The notes beneath the pieces were generated by a model. It was not told the origin of the DNA. It made no database searches and saw only the letters and a list, made by a program, of their open reading frames with translations. Position numbers and translations under genes: made by a program. A stretch of 64,000 nt of DNA from Paraburkholderia youngii. Its GTDB lineage: Bacteria; Pseudomonadota; Gammaproteobacteria; Burkholderiales; Burkholderiaceae. Location of the stretch: contig NZ_JAALDK010000001.1 in the NCBI RefSeq assembly GCF_013366925.1, positions 3,341,165 through 3,405,164 on the forward strand, given 5' to 3'. Positions 16,270-25,625 of this stretch are shown one piece after another. The stretch's first letter is position 1; every line of letters starts with the position of its first letter.

Positions 16270-17340
16270 TCATTTAGAGCCATTGCTCGCCGTCGCGATC
16301 ACGGGCTGCGCGACTTTAGCGTCGACCAGTGCATCGATGATCGCGTTCAGATCGGTGCCGCCCTTCACGAGTTGCTCGTCGACCAGGATCGGCGCAGCGG
16401 CTTTGAGCGCGGCAATCTGCCGGGCGCCAGGCTGAGGCTGGCTGAAGTCGTTGCGGCTCAACTGCAGTTTCGCGACCGGCAGCGAAACCTTGGATTCCTC
16501 CGCGACGATCCTGGCGGTGTCGTCAGGGTGAGCGGCGATCCAGACGCGGGCTTTTTCATAGACCTTCAGCACGCGCGCGAGCGCGTCCTGATGGTCGCGG
16601 ATGAAGTCTTCGCGCGCATTCAGGAAGCCCCAGGTGTTGAAGTCGACGTTGCGATACAGCAGCCGCGCGCCATCGTCGATCTGCGCGGCCGCCATGTGCG
16701 GATCGAGCCCGGCCCACGCGTCCACCTGGCCATTGGCGAGCGCGGTGCGGCCATCGGGATGCTGCAGGTTGACGATCTCGACGTCGTCGCGCGACAGCCC
16801 CGCCGTATGCAGTGCGCGCAACGTGAACAGGAACGGATCGGTGCCCTTGGTGGCCGCGATCTTCTTGCCCTTCAGATCGGCGACGGTTTTGATCGGCGAG
16901 TCCTTGCGCACGACGAGGGCGGTCCACTCGGGCCGCGAATAGATGTACACCGCGCGAATCGGATTGCCGTTCGCCTTGCCGAGCACGGCGGCGAGGCCCG
17001 CCGTCGAGCCGATGTCGATCGCGCCGCTGTTCAGGTATTCGAGCGCGCGGTTGCTGCCGAGGCTCAGCACCCACTTCACTTGCGTGTGGTCGGCGGCGAA
17101 CTCCTGTTCGAGCCAGCCGTTGCGCTTGATCACGAGGCTTTCCGGCGAATAGTACGCATAGTCGAGTTTCAGCTCGTCGAGAGGCGCGGCGTGGGCGGTG
17201 TGGGCTGCGCCGAAGACGCCGAGTGCGAGCGCGGCCGCGGCGGTCTTCAGCCAACCGCGTCGGCTGCGGTTGCGCTCGCCGACGGTGGCGATTGCGTTGC
17301 GCGCTGTAGTGAAGAATGAAAATCCCCGGGCCGGTGTCAT
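16270..17340 (-). CDS. aliphatic-sulfonate-type ABC substrate-binding protein (SsuA-like)
   Basis: A 356-residue periplasmic binding protein. Its long N-terminus contains a twin-arginine-like RSRRGWLK followed by a hydrophobic stretch and AHA, suggesting export possibly by Tat. The mature protein has the SsuA/NrtA pattern (YYSPESLVIKRNGWLEQEF, SGAIDIGSTAG, WTALVVRKDSPIKTVADLKGKKIA). It is the first gene of the leftward operon, divergent from a tauABC-like operon. Confidence 0.8.
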   Translation of the reverse strand: MTPARGFSFFTTARNAIATVGERNRSRRGWLKTAAAALALGVFGAAHTAHAAPLDELKLDYAYYSPESLVIKRNGWLEQEFAADHTQVKWVLSLGSNRALEYLNSGAIDIGSTAGLAAVLGKANGNPIRAVYIYSRPEWTALVVRKDSPIKTVADLKGKKIAATKGTDPFLFTLRALHTAGLSRDDVEIVNLQHPDGRTALANGQVDAWAGLDPHMAAAQIDDGARLLYRNVDFNTWGFLNAREDFIRDHQDALARVLKVYEKARVWIAAHPDDTARIVAEESKVSLPVAKLQLSRNDFSQPQPGARQIAALKAAAPILVDEQLVKGGTDLNAIIDALVDAKVAQPVIATASNGSK

Positions 17341-17574
17341 CGATTGTCCTTATGGTCGTGTGTGGCGGTCGCCCCAATGTAACCAGGACGGTGGCGCGAG
17401 CGAACCAACAAATGCTCAGAATCAAAGCAGTTTTGGCGCTATGGCGGATAGTCGCGACGCAAAAGCAATGCTGCGTTCCAGTGATTAGCTATGCATGATT
17501 CGTTGGAACCGCGCCGGTCGAAAATGCCTATAGTCGGAACCTTCTTCGTATCCAGACCAACCCGAAGGCTTCCG
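17341..17574. promoter_or_regulatory. divergent promoter region between two sulfonate operons
   Basis: These 234 bases separate the ssu-like binding-protein start (leftward) from the tauA-like start (rightward), so both operon promoters should lie here. In related bacteria such genes are activated by CysB/Cbl-type regulators under sulfate limitation. I did not find an operator I could defend by eye. Confidence 0.5.
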
Positions 17575-18624
17575 ATGAATCACACTCTCCGTCAGCTGCG
17601 GCGTGCGTTGCGCGCCGCTGCCTTCGTCGCGGCGTCGGCCGGCATTGCCGCGTTTTCGCCGTTCGCTTCATCCGCGCACGCGCAAAGCCGGGAAGTCGTG
17701 ATCGGCTATCAGGACATGGTCGTGCCGTGGCGTTACGCGCAAGCCACCGGCGCCGTCGAAAAAGCGACCGGCTACAAGGTCACGTATCGCAAGCTCGGCA
17801 GCGGCGCGGATGTGGTTCGCGCACTGGCGTCAGGTTCGATCCAGCTGGGTGAGGCGGGATCGAGCCCGATCGCGGCGGGCCTGTCGCAAGGCGTCGACCT
17901 GTCGCTGTTCTGGATTCTCGACAACATCAACGACGCGGAAGCGCTGGTCGCCCGCGACGGTTCGGGCGTGACGAAGATCGCTGACCTGAAGGGCAAGACG
18001 ATCGGCGTGCCGTATGTGTCGACGTCGCATTTTCATGCGCTGGTCGCGTTGCAGCAGGCGGGTGTCGATCCGTCGTCGGTGAAGATCCTGAACCTGCGTC
18101 CGCCAGAGGTCGCCGCCGCCTGGCAGCGCGGCAATATCGATGCGACCTACATCTGGGACCCCGTGCTCGCGAAGGTCAAGCAGAACGGCAAGGTGCTGAT
18201 CACGTCGGGCGAAGTCGCGAAGGGAAGCGGCAAGGCAACCTTCGACGGCTTTGTCGCGTCGCGGCAGTTCGAGCGCGACAACGCGGCCTTCATGGCGGGT
18301 CTCGTCAAGGTGCTCGCCGATACGGACGCGCTGTACCGCGATCACAAGGCCGACTGGACCGCGGCTTCGCAGCAGGTGCAGGCGGTTGCGCAGGAGTCGG
18401 GCGCGGCACCGGCCGACGTGCCCGCGAGCCTCGCGCTGTACGCGTTCCCGAGCGCCGCGGAGCAGGCGTCGCCGACCTGGCTCGGCGGCGGCAAGCAGTC
18501 GGGCGCGGCGCAATCGCTCGCGGCCACGGCGGCGTTCCTGAAGACGCAGGGCACGATCCAGAACGTGTTGCCCGACTACTCCGCGGCCGTGAATCCGCGC
18601 TTCGCGCAGCAGGCCGCGCGATGA
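17575..18624 (+). CDS. tauA: taurine ABC substrate-binding protein
   Basis: This 349-residue periplasmic binding protein has a signal peptide ending SAHAQS. The TauA pattern is clear: [46 protein letters not shown] and [24 protein letters not shown] strands. ATG 17575 is preferred over 17491 because the signal peptide then begins at the usual place. It is the first gene of tauABC; no tauD follows directly, although a TauD-like dioxygenase lies at 33449. Confidence 0.85.
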   Translation: MNHTLRQLRRALRAAAFVAASAGIAAFSPFASSAHAQSREVVIGYQDMVVPWRYAQATGAVEKATGYKVTYRKLGSGADVVRALASGSIQLGEAGSSPIAAGLSQGVDLSLFWILDNINDAEALVARDGSGVTKIADLKGKTIGVPYVSTSHFHALVALQQAGVDPSSVKILNLRPPEVAAAWQRGNIDATYIWDPVLAKVKQNGKVLITSGEVAKGSGKATFDGFVASRQFERDNAAFMAGLVKVLADTDALYRDHKADWTAASQQVQAVAQESGAAPADVPASLALYAFPSAAEQASPTWLGGGKQSGAAQSLAATAAFLKTQGTIQNVLPDYSAAVNPRFAQQAAR

Positions 18625-19400
18625 GCATGCTCGACATCCGCGGACTGCGCGTGACCTACGCCGGTGCAAGCGAGCCCGCGCTCGCGGGTGTCGATCTGCG
18701 CATCGAGCGCGGCGAGTTCGTGGTCGCGCTCGGGGCGTCGGGTTGCGGTAAGACCACGTTGCTGAACTGCATCGCCGGCTTCGTCGATCCGAGCGAAGGC
18801 GAGGTGCGGCTCAACGGCACGCCCATCGACGGACCCGGTGCCGAGCGCGGCGTCGTGTTCCAGAAGCATGCGCTGATGCCGTGGCTCGACGTGCTCGACA
18901 ACGTCGCGCTCGGCTTGCGGTTTCGCGGCATCGCGCGTGCGCAGCGACACGAGATCGCGCGGCATACCCTGGCGCTCGTCGGGCTCGAACGGCATGCGAA
19001 CGCGAAGATCCATGCACTGTCGGGCGGCATGCAGCAGCGCGTGGGTATTGCGCGCGCGTTGGCGAGCGATCCGCAGATATTGCTGATGGACGAGCCGATG
19101 GGTGCGCTCGATGCGTTGACGCGCGAGACGGTGCAGGAACTCGTGCTCGACGTGTGGACGCGCACGCACAAGACCGTGTTCTTCATCACGCACAGCGTCG
19201 AGGAAGCGCTGTTTCTCGCGACGCGTTTGGTACTGATGACACCGGGGCCCGGACGCATCGCCGAAGTCCACGCACTGCCATTCGCGCGCGAATATCTGGC
19301 GACTCGCGATGCACGCGCGGTCAAGTCGTCGCCGGCTTTCATCGAGTGGCGCGAGCGCCTGACGCGGCGGCTGCACGATACATTGCGTGAGGCCGCCTGA
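18621..19400 (+). CDS. tauB: taurine ABC transporter ATPase
   Basis: A 259-residue ABC ATPase: Walker [11 protein letters not shown]-loop [12 protein letters not shown], signature [15 protein letters not shown], Walker [14 protein letters not shown]-loop FFITHS. The ATGA overlap with tauA and the TGATG overlap with tauC indicate one coupled operon. GAERGVVFQ and EEALFLATR are typical of the taurine subgroup. Confidence 0.85.
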   Translation: MSMLDIRGLRVTYAGASEPALAGVDLRIERGEFVVALGASGCGKTTLLNCIAGFVDPSEGEVRLNGTPIDGPGAERGVVFQKHALMPWLDVLDNVALGLRFRGIARAQRHEIARHTLALVGLERHANAKIHALSGGMQQRVGIARALASDPQILLMDEPMGALDALTRETVQELVLDVWTRTHKTVFFITHSVEEALFLATRLVLMTPGPGRIAEVHALPFAREYLATRDARAVKSSPAFIEWRERLTRRLHDTLREAA

Positions 19401-20284
19401 TGAGCGTGATCGATTCGTCGCAACAACACGCGCCGACACGTCCGGACACAGCGCGCAACTCGACCCGGCTACGCAGCGCGGCGCACGGCCGCAGACCTTA
19501 TCGCGGCATGCCGGGTGAAGGCCCGACCGCGTGGCTCAGTGTGATCTGCGTCGCGTTGTTTGCGCTGCTGTGGTGGACCGCGACTCATCTGCACTGGATA
19601 CCACCGCTGTTCCTACCCGCACCGGACGCGGTCTGGCATGCGTTCGTCGATGCATGGCACGGCCGCATTCAGGGCGGCTTGCCGTTGTCCGAGCATCTGC
19701 TGTGGAGCGCGATCCGCGTGTTCGGCGCGTTCGCGCTCGCGAGCATCACCGCGATACCGGTCGGCATTCTGATGGGCGTGAGCCGTGTCGCGCGTGGACT
19801 GCTCGATCCGCCGCTGGAGTTCTACCGGCCGCTGCCGCCGCTCGCGTATCTGCCGCTCGTGGTGATCTGGTTCGGCATCGACGAGACTGCGAAGATCGTC
19901 GTGATCTGGCTCGCGTGTTTCGCGCCGATCGCGATGGCCGCGCGTGCCGGCGTGCGCAGCGCGAGCGTCGAGCAGATCAACGCGGCGTGGTCGCTGGGCG
20001 CGAATTTCCGCCAGGTGGTTTTGCACGTGGTGTTGCCTGCGGCGTTGCCCGAAATCCTGACTGGCCTGCGCATCGCGATCGGCTTCGGCTGGACCACGCT
20101 GGTCGCGGCCGAAATGGTCGCCGCCACTGCCGGGCTCGGTCAGATGGTGCTCAACGCGTCGAGCTTCCTGCGCACCGACGTGGTCGTGATGGGGATCGTG
20201 CTGATCGGCCTGATCGCGTGGCTGTTCGATCTCGGCATGCGCGGGCTCGAACGCAGGCTGGTGCCGTGGAAAGGCAAGCAGTAG
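19400..20284 (+). CDS. tauC: taurine ABC transporter permease
   Basis: A 294-residue inner-membrane permease with six membrane helices and an EAA loop (SVEQINAAWSLGANFRQVVLHVVLPAALPEI). The N-terminal 50 residues are polar and basic, as in other TauC/SsuC proteins of this group. It closes the tauABC operon. Confidence 0.85.
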   Translation: MSVIDSSQQHAPTRPDTARNSTRLRSAAHGRRPYRGMPGEGPTAWLSVICVALFALLWWTATHLHWIPPLFLPAPDAVWHAFVDAWHGRIQGGLPLSEHLLWSAIRVFGAFALASITAIPVGILMGVSRVARGLLDPPLEFYRPLPPLAYLPLVVIWFGIDETAKIVVIWLACFAPIAMAARAGVRSASVEQINAAWSLGANFRQVVLHVVLPAALPEILTGLRIAIGFGWTTLVAAEMVAATAGLGQMVLNASSFLRTDVVVMGIVLIGLIAWLFDLGMRGLERRLVPWKGKQ

Positions 20285-20432
20285 GCACCTGCCGCATATC
20301 TGAATCGCCGCTTAGCTCGTGACGTTTAGTTGGTTCGCCATTGCGATGCGCGTTGTTACAGTCTGTGCGTCGTTGTCGTGAGGCAGTCGTGAATCACGTC
20401 GTACATAAAACATCCAATACAAAGGCCTAACC

Positions 20433-21251
20433 ATGAAAATCAAATTCGTTGGCGCAGCAGTGATGGGGTTGCTGCTCGCGATTTCCGGCGCAGCGCACGC
20501 CGATCGTCTCGACGACATCAAGAAGGCGGGCGTGCTGCGCGTCGCCACCTTCGACAGCAACGCTCCTTTCGGTTTCGTCGATCCGACGACCAATCAGATC
20601 GTCGGGCTCGACGTCGACTATGCGCGTGCGGTCGCGAACAAGCTCGGCGTGAAGCTCGAAATCCAGCCGACCAATCCGGCGAACCGCATCGCTTTCCTGA
20701 AGTCGGGCAAGGTCGACCTCGTGTTCGCGAACTTCACGATTACCGACGAGCGCAAGAAGGAAGTCGATTTCAGCACGCCGTACTTCGCCTCGGGTACGCA
20801 GTTCATCGCGAGGAAGGGCGTACTGACGTCGCCGCAGCAGGTGAACGGCCTGCGCGTGGGTGCCGACAAGGGCACGACCAACGAACAGCAGGTGCGCGCG
20901 CAATTCCCCAACGCGACGATCGTCGCCTACGACGACACGCCGTTCGCGTTCGCCGCGCTGCGCGCCGGCAACGTGCAGGCGATCACGCAGGACGGCCCGA
21001 AGCTCGTCGCGCTGCTCGCGAACGTGCCCGATAAGGCGAACTACGAGATCCCGCCGTTCACGATCTCGAACGACTATGAAGGTGTCGGCGTGCCGAAGGG
21101 CGAGGCGCGTCTGTTGAACGTCGTCGACGATACGCTGAAGGGCCTCGAAGCGGACGGCAGCGCCGCGAAGATCTACGACCACTGGTTCGGACCGCAGAGC
21201 CGCGCGCCGTTGCCGCGTCTGTTCAGGATCGGCGATCCGCAGAAGAGCTGA
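20433..21251 (+). CDS. polar-amino-acid ABC substrate-binding protein
   Basis: A 272-residue family 3 solute-binding protein with a signal peptide (MKIKFVGAAVMGLLLAISGAAHA). Motifs include VLRVATFDSNAPFGFVD, GLDVDYARAVANKLGVKLE and the F-x-x-TDERKKEVDFSTPY block of amino-acid binders. It is followed by a hairpin and two permease genes, without an ATPase. Substrate is unknown; the aspartoacylase-family gene at the end of the operon suggests an N-acylated amino acid. Confidence 0.8.
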   Translation: MKIKFVGAAVMGLLLAISGAAHADRLDDIKKAGVLRVATFDSNAPFGFVDPTTNQIVGLDVDYARAVANKLGVKLEIQPTNPANRIAFLKSGKVDLVFANFTITDERKKEVDFSTPYFASGTQFIARKGVLTSPQQVNGLRVGADKGTTNEQQVRAQFPNATIVAYDDTPFAFAALRAGNVQAITQDGPKLVALLANVPDKANYEIPPFTISNDYEGVGVPKGEARLLNVVDDTLKGLEADGSAAKIYDHWFGPQSRAPLPRLFRIGDPQKS

Positions 21252-21272
21252 TCCGACGGAAGTTTTGGAGCC

Positions 21273-21304
21273 GGCCTGCCGTGTGAAAACGGCGGGCCGC
21301 TTTT
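21273..21304 (+). terminator. intercistronic hairpin/attenuating terminator
   Basis: A ten-base stem GGCCTGCCGT/ACGGCGGGCC with one wobble and a six-base loop is followed by GCTTTTC. It lies between the binding protein and the first permease, where partial termination would raise the ratio of binding protein to permease. Confidence 0.65.
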
Positions 21305-21340
21305 CATGGCGCAACGAAAGCGCTCGAGCAGAAGAGCAGA

Positions 21341-22069
21341 ATGAACGGCTGGCTGGAACCGAAGTACCTCGGGTGGATCGCGCATGGCTTTCTGATGACG
21401 CTGGTGTTGTCGGCCTGCGCGGGCGCGGCGGCGACGTTCGCCGGTTTCGGGCTCGCGCTCGCGCGTAATGCGCGCAACGGCATGCTCGCGCGCGCGGCCG
21501 CGCTATACATACTGGCGTTTCGCAACTCGCCGTTGCTCGTGCAATTGCTGTTCTGGTATTTCGGGGCTGCGACGCTGTTGCCGCAGCCGTGGATGGAATG
21601 GCTCAATGCGTCGCACACGGTCTCGCTATTTGGCTGGACGATTGCGTGGCCGTCGTTCGAATTCGTCGCGGGCTGGGTCGGGCTTACGTGCTATACGACC
21701 GCGTTTGTCGGCGAGGAATTTCGCGCGGGTATGCGCGGCGTCAAGGACGCGCAGCATCAGGCCGCCGCGGCGCTGGGCCTTACGCCGCTCGCGGCGTTCC
21801 GTTACGTGATCCTGCCGCAGGCGATCCGGATCTCGACGCCGCCTCTTGCTGGGCAGTACATGAACCTCGTGAAGAACTCGTCGCTTGCGATGACGATCGG
21901 GCTCGCGGAACTGTCGTATGTATCGCGGCAGGTCGATACGGAAACCTTCAAGACGTTTCAGGCATTCGGCGCGGCGACGGTGCTCTATATCGCGATCATC
22001 GCGGTTATCGAAGCGGTGTTGCTGATGTGGAAACGTGGCGCCCTGCGGCTCTGGCAAGGAGGGCATTGA
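21341..22069 (+). CDS. amino-acid ABC permease (GltJ/HisM-like)
   Basis: A 242-residue HisMQ-type permease with five or so membrane helices and the signature EEFRAGMRGVKDAQHQAAAALGL leading into the EAA loop (PQAIRISTPPLAGQYMNLVKNSSLAMTIG). It overlaps the second permease start by one base. These permeases work as heterodimers. Confidence 0.8.
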   Translation: MNGWLEPKYLGWIAHGFLMTLVLSACAGAAATFAGFGLALARNARNGMLARAAALYILAFRNSPLLVQLLFWYFGAATLLPQPWMEWLNASHTVSLFGWTIAWPSFEFVAGWVGLTCYTTAFVGEEFRAGMRGVKDAQHQAAAALGLTPLAAFRYVILPQAIRISTPPLAGQYMNLVKNSSLAMTIGLAELSYVSRQVDTETFKTFQAFGAATVLYIAIIAVIEAVLLMWKRGALRLWQGGH

Positions 22070-22806
22070 TGAGCGCGCTCGAATGGCTGCCGTCGCTGCG
22101 TTATCTGCTGCTCGGCACGTTCCCCGATGGGCCGCTCGGCGGCGCGGCGCTGACGATCGTGATGTCGATCGTCTCGGCGTTGCTGTCGGCTTTGGTCGGT
22201 CTCGCCGGCGGCATTGCATTGTCGATGACGCGCGGCGCCGCGCATCTGGCGCTCACTGCGCTGGTCGGCTTCTTTCGCGCGATCCCGGTGCTGATGCTGA
22301 TCTTCTGGACCTTCTTCCTGATGCCAATGCTGCTGCACATCGACGTGCCCGGCCTCGCCACCGTGGTTTGCGCGCTCGCGCTGATCGGCGGCGCATATCT
22401 GTCGCATTCGGTGCAGGCAGGCATCGCCGCGGTCGGCGCGGGGCAGGCGCAAGCGGCCGCGTCGCTCGGCATGACGCGCTGGCAGACGCTGCGATACGTG
22501 CAACTGCCGCAGGCGATACGGATCATGATGCCGTCGTTCGTCAATCAGTGGGTCACGCTGATCAAGGACACATCGCTCGCTTATATCGTCGGCGTGCCCG
22601 AGTTTACGTTTCTCGCCAATCAGGTCAATAATCGGCTGATGGTGTATCCGGTGCAGATCTTTCTGTTCGTCGGCATCGTTTATCTGCTGCTGTGTTCGAC
22701 GCTGCAGTACGGTGCGACGTGGCTGCTGAAGCGCCGCTTTCGTTCGGGCCATGCGGCGGCGAACGGCGAAACGAAGTTCAAATGGCAGTTTCCATTCGGC
22801 GTCTAG
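22069..22806 (+). CDS. amino-acid ABC permease (GltK/HisQ-like)
   Basis: The 245-residue partner permease starts at ATG 22069 (TGATG overlap). The EAA loop reads GQAQAAASLGMTRWQTLRYVQLPQAIRIMMPSFVN; six hydrophobic segments are visible. An ABC ATPase is not encoded nearby, so the transporter probably borrows one from another locus. Confidence 0.8.
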   Translation: MSALEWLPSLRYLLLGTFPDGPLGGAALTIVMSIVSALLSALVGLAGGIALSMTRGAAHLALTALVGFFRAIPVLMLIFWTFFLMPMLLHIDVPGLATVVCALALIGGAYLSHSVQAGIAAVGAGQAQAAASLGMTRWQTLRYVQLPQAIRIMMPSFVNQWVTLIKDTSLAYIVGVPEFTFLANQVNNRLMVYPVQIFLFVGIVYLLLCSTLQYGATWLLKRRFRSGHAAANGETKFKWQFPFGV

Positions 22807-22846
22807 CTGCAACGGCTAGAAGGCCGTTACTTGCGCGAGCGAAGCA

Positions 22847-23866
22847 ATGAGTTCAACCCTTACGCCGAGCAATCCGATTCGCAGTGAACTCGATCTGGAT
22901 GCTCAGGGCAAGCATGCGGGCTATCTGCGGCTGCCGCATTCCGTGCATCGGTCCGCGTATGGCTGGCTGCCGATTCCGATCGCTTCGATACGCAATGGCA
23001 CGGGTCCGGTCGTGCTGATCATGGCCGGCAATCATGGCGACGAGTACGAAGGACAGATCCTCGTGTCGACGCTGATTCGCGAAACCGACGCGGCCCAGGT
23101 TGCCGGTCAACTGATCCTGTTGCCGCAAGCGAATGCGCCAGCGGCCGAGGCGGGCCTTCGCACGTCACCGCTCGACGACGGCAATCTCAACCGCACGTTT
23201 CCGGGCGATCCGCAAGGTTCTCCGACGCAGGTGATCGCGCATTACATCGAGCATGTTCTGCTCGCGCGCGCGGACTATCTGATCGATCTTCATTCCGGCG
23301 GCAGCTCGCTGCTTTATCGCGGCAACAACATGCTCGCGATCGATCCGCGCGACGACGCAGAGAATGAGCGGCTGCAACGCGCATTACGCGCTTTCGGGTT
23401 GCCGAACGCGTTTTTGCATGCGGAGAACCCGGTGCATGCGGCGACTGCCGCGCGCCGGCAAGGGGCGCTGTCGATCACGGCTGAGCTGGGCGGTGGCGGG
23501 ACAGTCGATGCCGCGCTGCTTCGCGAAGCGCGCCACGGCCTGCTGCACTTTCTCGGCGCGATCGGCGCATTGAGCGGCCCGCTCGTGCCCGATGCGCCGC
23601 CGGCCGACACGCGCTTCCTGCGCGTCGCGGGCGCGCGTCACTATGTGTACGCATACGACAACGGTCTGTTCGAGCCGCTGGTTGAACTCGGCGAGCGGGT
23701 GGTCGCAGGGCAGCCCGCGGCGCGCATTCATTTCCCGGACACGCCGCTCAAAGAGCCGGTGACCTGTCATTTCGCGAGCGATGGCGAAGTCGTATGCAAG
23801 CGGGTGCCCGCGCTTGTCAGGCGAGGGGATTGCCTATTTCATCTCGCTGAAGAAGTGGTCCGCTGA
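22847..23866 (+). CDS. aspartoacylase/succinylglutamate-desuccinylase-family deacylase (DoeB-like)
   Basis: A 339-residue zinc-dependent deacylase. The zinc motif G-N-H-G-D-E (H63 and E66) and the third ligand in DLHSGG (H149) are present, with the catalytic glutamate in TAELGGG near E213. The C-terminal 100 residues form the beta domain of this subgroup, which includes DoeB, the N-acetyl-diaminobutyrate deacetylase of ectoine breakdown. Its place 40 bases behind amino-acid permease genes suggests hydrolysis of an imported N-acyl amino acid. No other ectoine genes are in view, so the substrate is open. Confidence 0.75.
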   Translation: MSSTLTPSNPIRSELDLDAQGKHAGYLRLPHSVHRSAYGWLPIPIASIRNGTGPVVLIMAGNHGDEYEGQILVSTLIRETDAAQVAGQLILLPQANAPAAEAGLRTSPLDDGNLNRTFPGDPQGSPTQVIAHYIEHVLLARADYLIDLHSGGSSLLYRGNNMLAIDPRDDAENERLQRALRAFGLPNAFLHAENPVHAATAARRQGALSITAELGGGGTVDAALLREARHGLLHFLGAIGALSGPLVPDAPPADTRFLRVAGARHYVYAYDNGLFEPLVELGERVVAGQPAARIHFPDTPLKEPVTCHFASDGEVVCKRVPALVRRGDCLFHLAEEVVR

Positions 23867-24155
23867 AGCGGGTGGGGGCGCATTTGGATCGCTTGACGCT
23901 GTCTCGACCGACGTCCGCGAGACGCCGGCACCTGCCAGCGCGGCACGCGCTTGGCGTTCGTGCGATAGCCAGTTGCCCTCACCAAGGCCGCTTCGCGTCG
24001 CCGGAAGGGCATTCGCGCGAAGATGCCAGCATTCTGCTGCCAATTGGAACAATGCCTTCGAATACTAGGGGTTAACCCTTGGGCGGAAGGCTCCTAGACT
24101 TTCGCTGTCGGTGCAGACACGTTGTCGCACCGCTAACAAAAGTCGATGGAGCATC

Positions 24156-24470
24156 ATGAAGTCCCTCATCCAAGCCGTTGCAGTTGCCGTTGCAGTCGTA
24201 GTGCCGGTTGCCTCGTTCGCCCAGTCGAACGGCCCGGTTACCCGCGCCCAGGTGCGCGCGGAACTTGTTCAGCTTCAGAAGGCGGGTTATCGCGGTGGTG
24301 ATGGCGATCAAGCGCACTATCCAGACGCGATCCAAGCCGCAGAAGCGAAGGTCGCCGCGCAGCAAGTTGCAACAAACGGTGGTTACGGCGGTGCCGCAAG
24401 TGGTTCGTCGGACGAAGGTCGTCCGGCGGTGTCGAAGGCTGACTGGAACGCGATGTACAACCACCCGTAA
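24156..24470 (+). CDS. DUF4148 small exported protein
   Basis: A 104-residue Burkholderia-type exported protein: signal peptide ending PVASFAQS, then the DUF4148 core TRAQVRAELVQLQKAGYRGG and HYPDAIQAAEAKVAAQ. Function is unknown; members are abundant in Burkholderiaceae. It is monocistronic and starts after GATGGAG. The 289 bases upstream contain no gene I can support. Confidence 0.8.
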   Translation: MKSLIQAVAVAVAVVVPVASFAQSNGPVTRAQVRAELVQLQKAGYRGGDGDQAHYPDAIQAAEAKVAAQQVATNGGYGGAASGSSDEGRPAVSKADWNAMYNHP

Positions 24471-24484
24471 CTTGACGGTGTTGA

Positions 24485-24512
24485 GCGCATGTGCGCATGT
24501 GCGCATGTGCGC
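24485..24512. repeat. 8-bp tandem repeat
   Basis: GCGCATGT is repeated three and a half times just after the DUF4148 stop codon. Such short repeats are prone to copy-number change. It is outside coding sequence. Confidence 0.8.
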
Positions 24513-24651
24513 GATTCCGGATTTCGCACGGCCCTTCCGCGCTCTGCGTTGTCGGAGTCGGGTTTAACGTCTGTATTCCGCGATCATTGGCGCTCACACA
24601 CGCTAAAGAAACGGCGGCAACGGGTCCTTGCATTTACTGCCTCGCGCAATA

Positions 24652-24715
24652 TCACTGCGATAGCTTCATGATCGCCGCATAAGACAGCGCCGCCACGATC
24701 AGTTCAATCGTCTGC
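24652..24715 (-). pseudogene. inverted remnant of a Tlde1-partner gene
   Basis: Read on the minus strand the segment encodes TIELIVAALSYAAIMKLSQ followed by a stop. This matches the C-terminal helix of the small membrane protein at 25606 (TIELIVAALAYLAIIKIWR), with strong DNA similarity over about 45 bases. Only the 3' part of the paralogue remains. The bases from 24716 to 25106 contain no other gene I can support apart from the terminator listed next. Confidence 0.65.
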
Positions 24716-24939
24716 CTCCAGACCTTCGCAATTGCTCCCCAGAGCTTCACGATTTTCCTGCGACGAACCTTTATTCGCCCAGGAGAGTTGACGACCATCA
24801 CCCACGCCCCGGGCTTTTCGGAGTCGTCTGAAACCTGCACTCGGCACATGCACCTAGTATTGAACTGTCGCCTCGCGGTATGTCGTTCCCGCTGAGGTGG
24901 CGGTTCTTTTGGCTCTTCTATCTGTGATGCAAATTTTTT

Positions 24940-24966
24940 GCGCGCCCCTGTGGCGCGTCTTTTTTG
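24940..24966 (+). terminator. Rho-independent terminator
   Basis: A seven-base stem GCGCGCC/GGCGCGT with a five-base loop is followed by CTTTTTT. It faces right but has no intact gene directly upstream, so it probably belonged to a gene now lost, and insulates the Tlde1-like gene. Confidence 0.7.
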
Positions 24967-25106
24967 CCCCGGCGAAAGCAGCGGCCAATCCGGAATCGAC
25001 CTGTAGCGCGCCAGTGGCACGCGCGCTTACGGTCAAGGCTCACCAACTCGAGGAACCTATGAAGGATGCAATGACCTACAGCCAGCGCAGTCAGGAGGCG
25101 TGACAC

Positions 25107-25625
25107 ATGGCCTATACGGGAAAATTTCTGGTGAATAACGAGCCTCTTTCACCACTCACCTTTTTTGGCGTCGGCACGTTCAACGCCTATTCAGGCAATG
25201 ACCGATATCGCAATCGCGGCGGGTGCACGGCAGTTCTCGAGAACGGCCCGCTTCCCGCCGGTACATACTGGATCGTGGACCGCCCCACAGGTGGCATCCG
25301 TTCACAGGCTTACGCATTTGGAAAAGACGTGTTGAATGCCGTTTCCGGCCATCCGTCGAATCACGGTGACTGGTTCGCCCTGTATCGGGATGACGGCAGC
25401 ATTGATGACTTTACGTGGGTCAATGGTGTCAAGCGTGGGCAGTTCCGGTTGCATCCGGCCGGCGGGCACGGCACCTCCCTCGGCTGCATCACCCTGCCGA
25501 GCCTTACGGATTTCATGATAATCCGCAACGCGCTGCTGCACACCGTGAAAATTCCCGCGCGCACTTCGGGCCTGCGCGCCTATGGAACAATTGAGGTCAT
25601 CACATATGGCAGCACTTGCCCGTAG
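25107..25625 (+). CDS. Tlde1-type (DUF2778) L,D-transpeptidase-like toxin
   Basis: A 172-residue protein with the DUF2778 pattern: GGCTAVLENGPLPAGTYWIVDRP, GDWFALYRDDG and the catalytic block R-L-H-P ... S-L-G-C-I-T with H116, S124 and C127. Tlde1 proteins are type VI effectors that act in the periplasm as L,D-carboxypeptidases and exchangers of peptidoglycan stem peptides. There is no signal peptide, as expected for cargo delivered from outside. ATG 25107 follows AGGAGG by nine bases. A small membrane protein overlaps its 3' end. No type VI genes are in view, so it is an orphan cargo gene. Confidence 0.8.
   Translation: MAYTGKFLVNNEPLSPLTFFGVGTFNAYSGNDRYRNRGGCTAVLENGPLPAGTYWIVDRPTGGIRSQAYAFGKDVLNAVSGHPSNHGDWFALYRDDGSIDDFTWVNGVKRGQFRLHPAGGHGTSLGCITLPSLTDFMIIRNALLHTVKIPARTSGLRAYGTIEVITYGSTCP

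Noticed and set aside
24652..25020. 122-codon minus-strand frame as a full gene
   Set aside because: Only the last 20 or so residues resemble the Tlde1 partner; the upstream part is basic, patternless and crosses a plus-strand terminator.
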